Assembly: GCA_947174735.1 (NCBI GenBank)
Contig: CAMWKC010000020.1
Location: 1-15,729, forward strand
Source of the DNA: an uncultured Porphyromonadaceae bacterium
GTDB lineage: Bacteria; Bacteroidota; Bacteroidia; Bacteroidales; Muribaculaceae
Direction: 5' to 3'
DNA: 15,729 nucleotides
Position numbers and translations under genes: made by a program. The notes under the pieces are model-generated. The model saw only the letters and a list, made by a program, of their open reading frames with translations. It searched no databases and was not told where the DNA came from. Positions 13,835 through 15,729 of this stretch are shown piece after piece; position 1 is the first letter of the stretch, and every line of letters starts with the position of its first letter.

Positions 13835-15705
13835 TGACAGATAAGAAAACGTTTCTGACCGCTATTGCAATGTGTGTCGGTATGACTGCGATGTCTGCCG
13901 GCACTGCCGCATTGCCCTCCGATATGCCGACAATGCAATATTCATATTGCAACAATCCGCTTGACAATGTAAATCTCGGTGTCGGACTCAACACCACTTA
14001 CCATAGTTGTATTATTCTTCCTGCTGTTAAGACCAAAAGTTTCGGAGGAAATTATATAACTGAAGTTTCCATAGGTATCGGCAATCTTTCCGATACTAAC
14101 GGTGAATTATGGTTGTCATACGATCTGAATGACGAACCGTTTTATACTCAGCCGATAGAGTTGGTTGAAAATAAAATGGCAATGAGTTATCAACTCGAAA
14201 CACCCCATCTTATTGAAACCGGTAAAGATCTTTATATAGGGTGGACATGCAGTGCCGACTGGGACTACTCACCCATAAAGGGAGAGTCAGACCGCAGCGG
14301 CTCTATAGCCGACCCGAGAGGGGATATTGTAGGTTTTGAAGATGAAGAAGGGCGCATCAACTGGAAACATCTTGCCGACACAAGATTCGGCAACCTGCTA
14401 ATGTCGCTTACCATTCAGGGTGATAATCTGCCTACCTATGATATAGCAATCGAGAATGTGAAATTCGATCCTTATGTCAGCGCAGGGTCAGCCCTGACCG
14501 TAACCGGTAATGTGCGCAACTATGGTTCGAAGACAATCGATTCTTATATGTTGTCTTACCGTGTGGGTTCAAATCCGCCGAAAACCGAAACTCCGCAATG
14601 CTGGGAAATGAATACAGGAAATATGTATGCTTTCTCTTTCACTGTGGATAAGTTTGTGGTAGGACCCAATACCATTACTGTCACTTTGGCAAATCCCGGT
14701 GGTCATGGTGATGTAAATCCCGATGACAACACATGGAGCGGGTCCTTTATATGCTACAGCACTTCTCATTCAAGTCGCAACGTGCTTCTCGAACAGTTCT
14801 CCACTGCCTTCTGTGCCCAGTGTCCGGCGGGTCACGACCGCATAGAGGAAGGGATAGCGGAATTTGACAATGTTATATGGGTTACTCATCATTCCGGATA
14901 TTATGAAGATGACATGACCACAGACGATGACCGTGCTCTGACATGGCTCTATGGCAGTCCGCAGACATTTGCACCGGCTATCATGTTTGACCGCACAAAC
15001 CTTTCATCAGATTCTTACATGAGCGAAGGACCCGTGAAGGGTGTAGGACAAAGTGATGAAATCAAAGACCTTGTTCTGAAGGCTTCCTTGCAGCCGTCGC
15101 TTGCCCGAATTGAGGCTACAAGTACCTATGACACGGAATCGCGCGAGTTAACGGTTAATCTGACCGGAGCGAGTCTTGTGGACCTTTCCACCCGTAATAC
15201 CACAGTCAATATTTATCTTGTTGAAGATAATATAGTCGGTCTCCAGACAATTCCGGGCAGTGTCGTGAGTGATTATTTGCATAACAATGTCTTTCGTAAA
15301 GCCCTGACTGAGACTTGGGGTGATCCTGTCTATTGGGATAATAAGTCGTTTAAAGGACAATGGACATATACTCTGCCTGATAACTTCAAGGCTGAGAATA
15401 TGCGCGTGGTGGCTTTCCTGTCCAACTACAATAGTCTGGATTATAACGATTGCATGGTATTGGATTCATGCGTAGTACCGTTAACTGACAAAAGCGGCGT
15501 AGCGATAACCGGATTCAATTCATGGACAGTTCACGGAGGAGACGGAATAATCGTAATCGATGGTGAAGTCAGCAACCCGGTCAGAGTAATAGGTACTGAC
15601 GGTGTTGAGAGGGGCTTACTGATTTCTGCCGGGTCATATCCTTTCCCGACCGGAATGTATATCCTCACCGATGGCCAAACAAGCACTAAGATTGTCGTAA
15701 GATAA
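13834..15705 (+). CDS. Secreted Omp28-like protein with CxxC thioredoxin-type domain and T9SS-type C-terminal domain
   Basis: A 623-residue exported protein. Seen: an N-terminal signal peptide (MTDKKTFLTAIAMCVGMTAM, cleavage near AGTAA), an N-terminal beta-rich domain, an Ig/CARDB-like domain at about 205-305 (VSAGSALTVTGNVRNYG, GPNTITVTLANPGG), then an Omp28-related thioredoxin-like region from about 315. That region starts NVLLEQFSTAFCAQCPAGH, with Cys327 and Cys330 as a CxxC pair and GSPQTFAPAIMFDR further on. The C-terminus (about 555-623), with VRVIGTDGVERG...FPTGMYILTDGQ...KIVV, resembles a type IX sorting domain. Known: Omp28-related proteins are common Bacteroidetes surface proteins without a firmly assigned activity; the CxxC suggests thiol-disulfide chemistry. 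The ATG at 13834 overlaps the previous gene's TGA (TGATG), so the two are translationally coupled; a GTG one codon earlier is possible. Confidence 0.82.
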   Translation: MTDKKTFLTAIAMCVGMTAMSAGTAALPSDMPTMQYSYCNNPLDNVNLGVGLNTTYHSCIILPAVKTKSFGGNYITEVSIGIGNLSDTNGELWLSYDLNDEPFYTQPIELVENKMAMSYQLETPHLIETGKDLYIGWTCSADWDYSPIKGESDRSGSIADPRGDIVGFEDEEGRINWKHLADTRFGNLLMSLTIQGDNLPTYDIAIENVKFDPYVSAGSALTVTGNVRNYGSKTIDSYMLSYRVGSNPPKTETPQCWEMNTGNMYAFSFTVDKFVVGPNTITVTLANPGGHGDVNPDDNTWSGSFICYSTSHSSRNVLLEQFSTAFCAQCPAGHDRIEEGIAEFDNVIWVTHHSGYYEDDMTTDDDRALTWLYGSPQTFAPAIMFDRTNLSSDSYMSEGPVKGVGQSDEIKDLVLKASLQPSLARIEATSTYDTESRELTVNLTGASLVDLSTRNTTVNIYLVEDNIVGLQTIPGSVVSDYLHNNVFRKALTETWGDPVYWDNKSFKGQWTYTLPDNFKAENMRVVAFLSNYNSLDYNDCMVLDSCVVPLTDKSGVAITGFNSWTVHGGDGIIVIDGEVSNPVRVIGTDGVERGLLISAGSYPFPTGMYILTDGQTSTKIVVR

Positions 15706-15729
15706 ATCCATATATCTACAGAATTCATG

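Noticed and set aside
15706..15729. Start of another gene at the final ATG (15727-15729)
   Set aside because: Only the ATG itself is present at the window edge; nothing downstream can be read.

Overview
The window looks like a chromosomal segment of a gut Bacteroidales bacterium, most likely Muribaculaceae or a close relative. The reasons are promoters with the Bacteroidetes -7 box (TAnnTTTG), weak or absent Shine-Dalgarno sequences, a periplasmic-TPR/AraC hybrid regulator, an AAA-ATPase/PDDEXK protein of the type abundant in Bacteroidales, and two secreted proteins ending in type IX-secretion-like C-terminal domains. The family assignment is inference. No rRNA, tRNA, CRISPR array, complete insertion sequence or integrase was seen.

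Layout. (1) 18-1679, minus: a membrane-spanning TPR/AraC regulator. (2) 1680-2045: a gap holding the decayed C-terminal end of an aldo/keto reductase gene. (3) 2046-2543, plus: thiol peroxidase tpx, followed by a perfect 30-bp-arm hairpin shared with the convergent gene. (4) 2697-3374, minus: an NAD(P)H-dependent FMN-reductase-like flavoprotein with a cysteine cluster, preceded by a set of GATAA/TTATC dyads. (5) 3459-6508, minus: an apparent operon transcribed in the order polyferredoxin, DUF1893 protein, tatA, tatC. (6) 6734-10815, plus: an accessory-looking block of AAA-ATPase/nuclease, AraC regulator, and AlbA_2/RecG-C-like protein carrying an in-frame 12-bp tandem repeat. (7) 11027-15705, plus: two translationally coupled secreted proteins, one made of about eight beta-sandwich modules and one Omp28-like with a CxxC thioredoxin-type motif.

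Two observations stand out. The polyferredoxin reads as a NapH-like membrane quinol-dehydrogenase half joined to a NapG-like half with four [4Fe-4S] motifs. Between the halves lies an SRRDFL twin-arginine motif followed by a short hydrophobic stretch and a possible signal-peptidase site. Its operon also encodes a minimal TatA-TatC translocase, so substrate and exporter may be made together. There is also a terminator/antiterminator-like structure between the DUF1893 gene and tatA. The second observation is the promoter of the secreted pair, which lies inside a 110-bp segment flanked by perfect 13-bp inverted repeats. This is the layout of an invertible, phase-variable promoter, although no invertase is encoded here.

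Taken together, the left half is redox and envelope-export biology (peroxide removal, flavin and Fe-S electron transfer, Tat export). The right half is accessory regulation or defence-like genes next to a surface or secreted gene pair that may be switched on and off.
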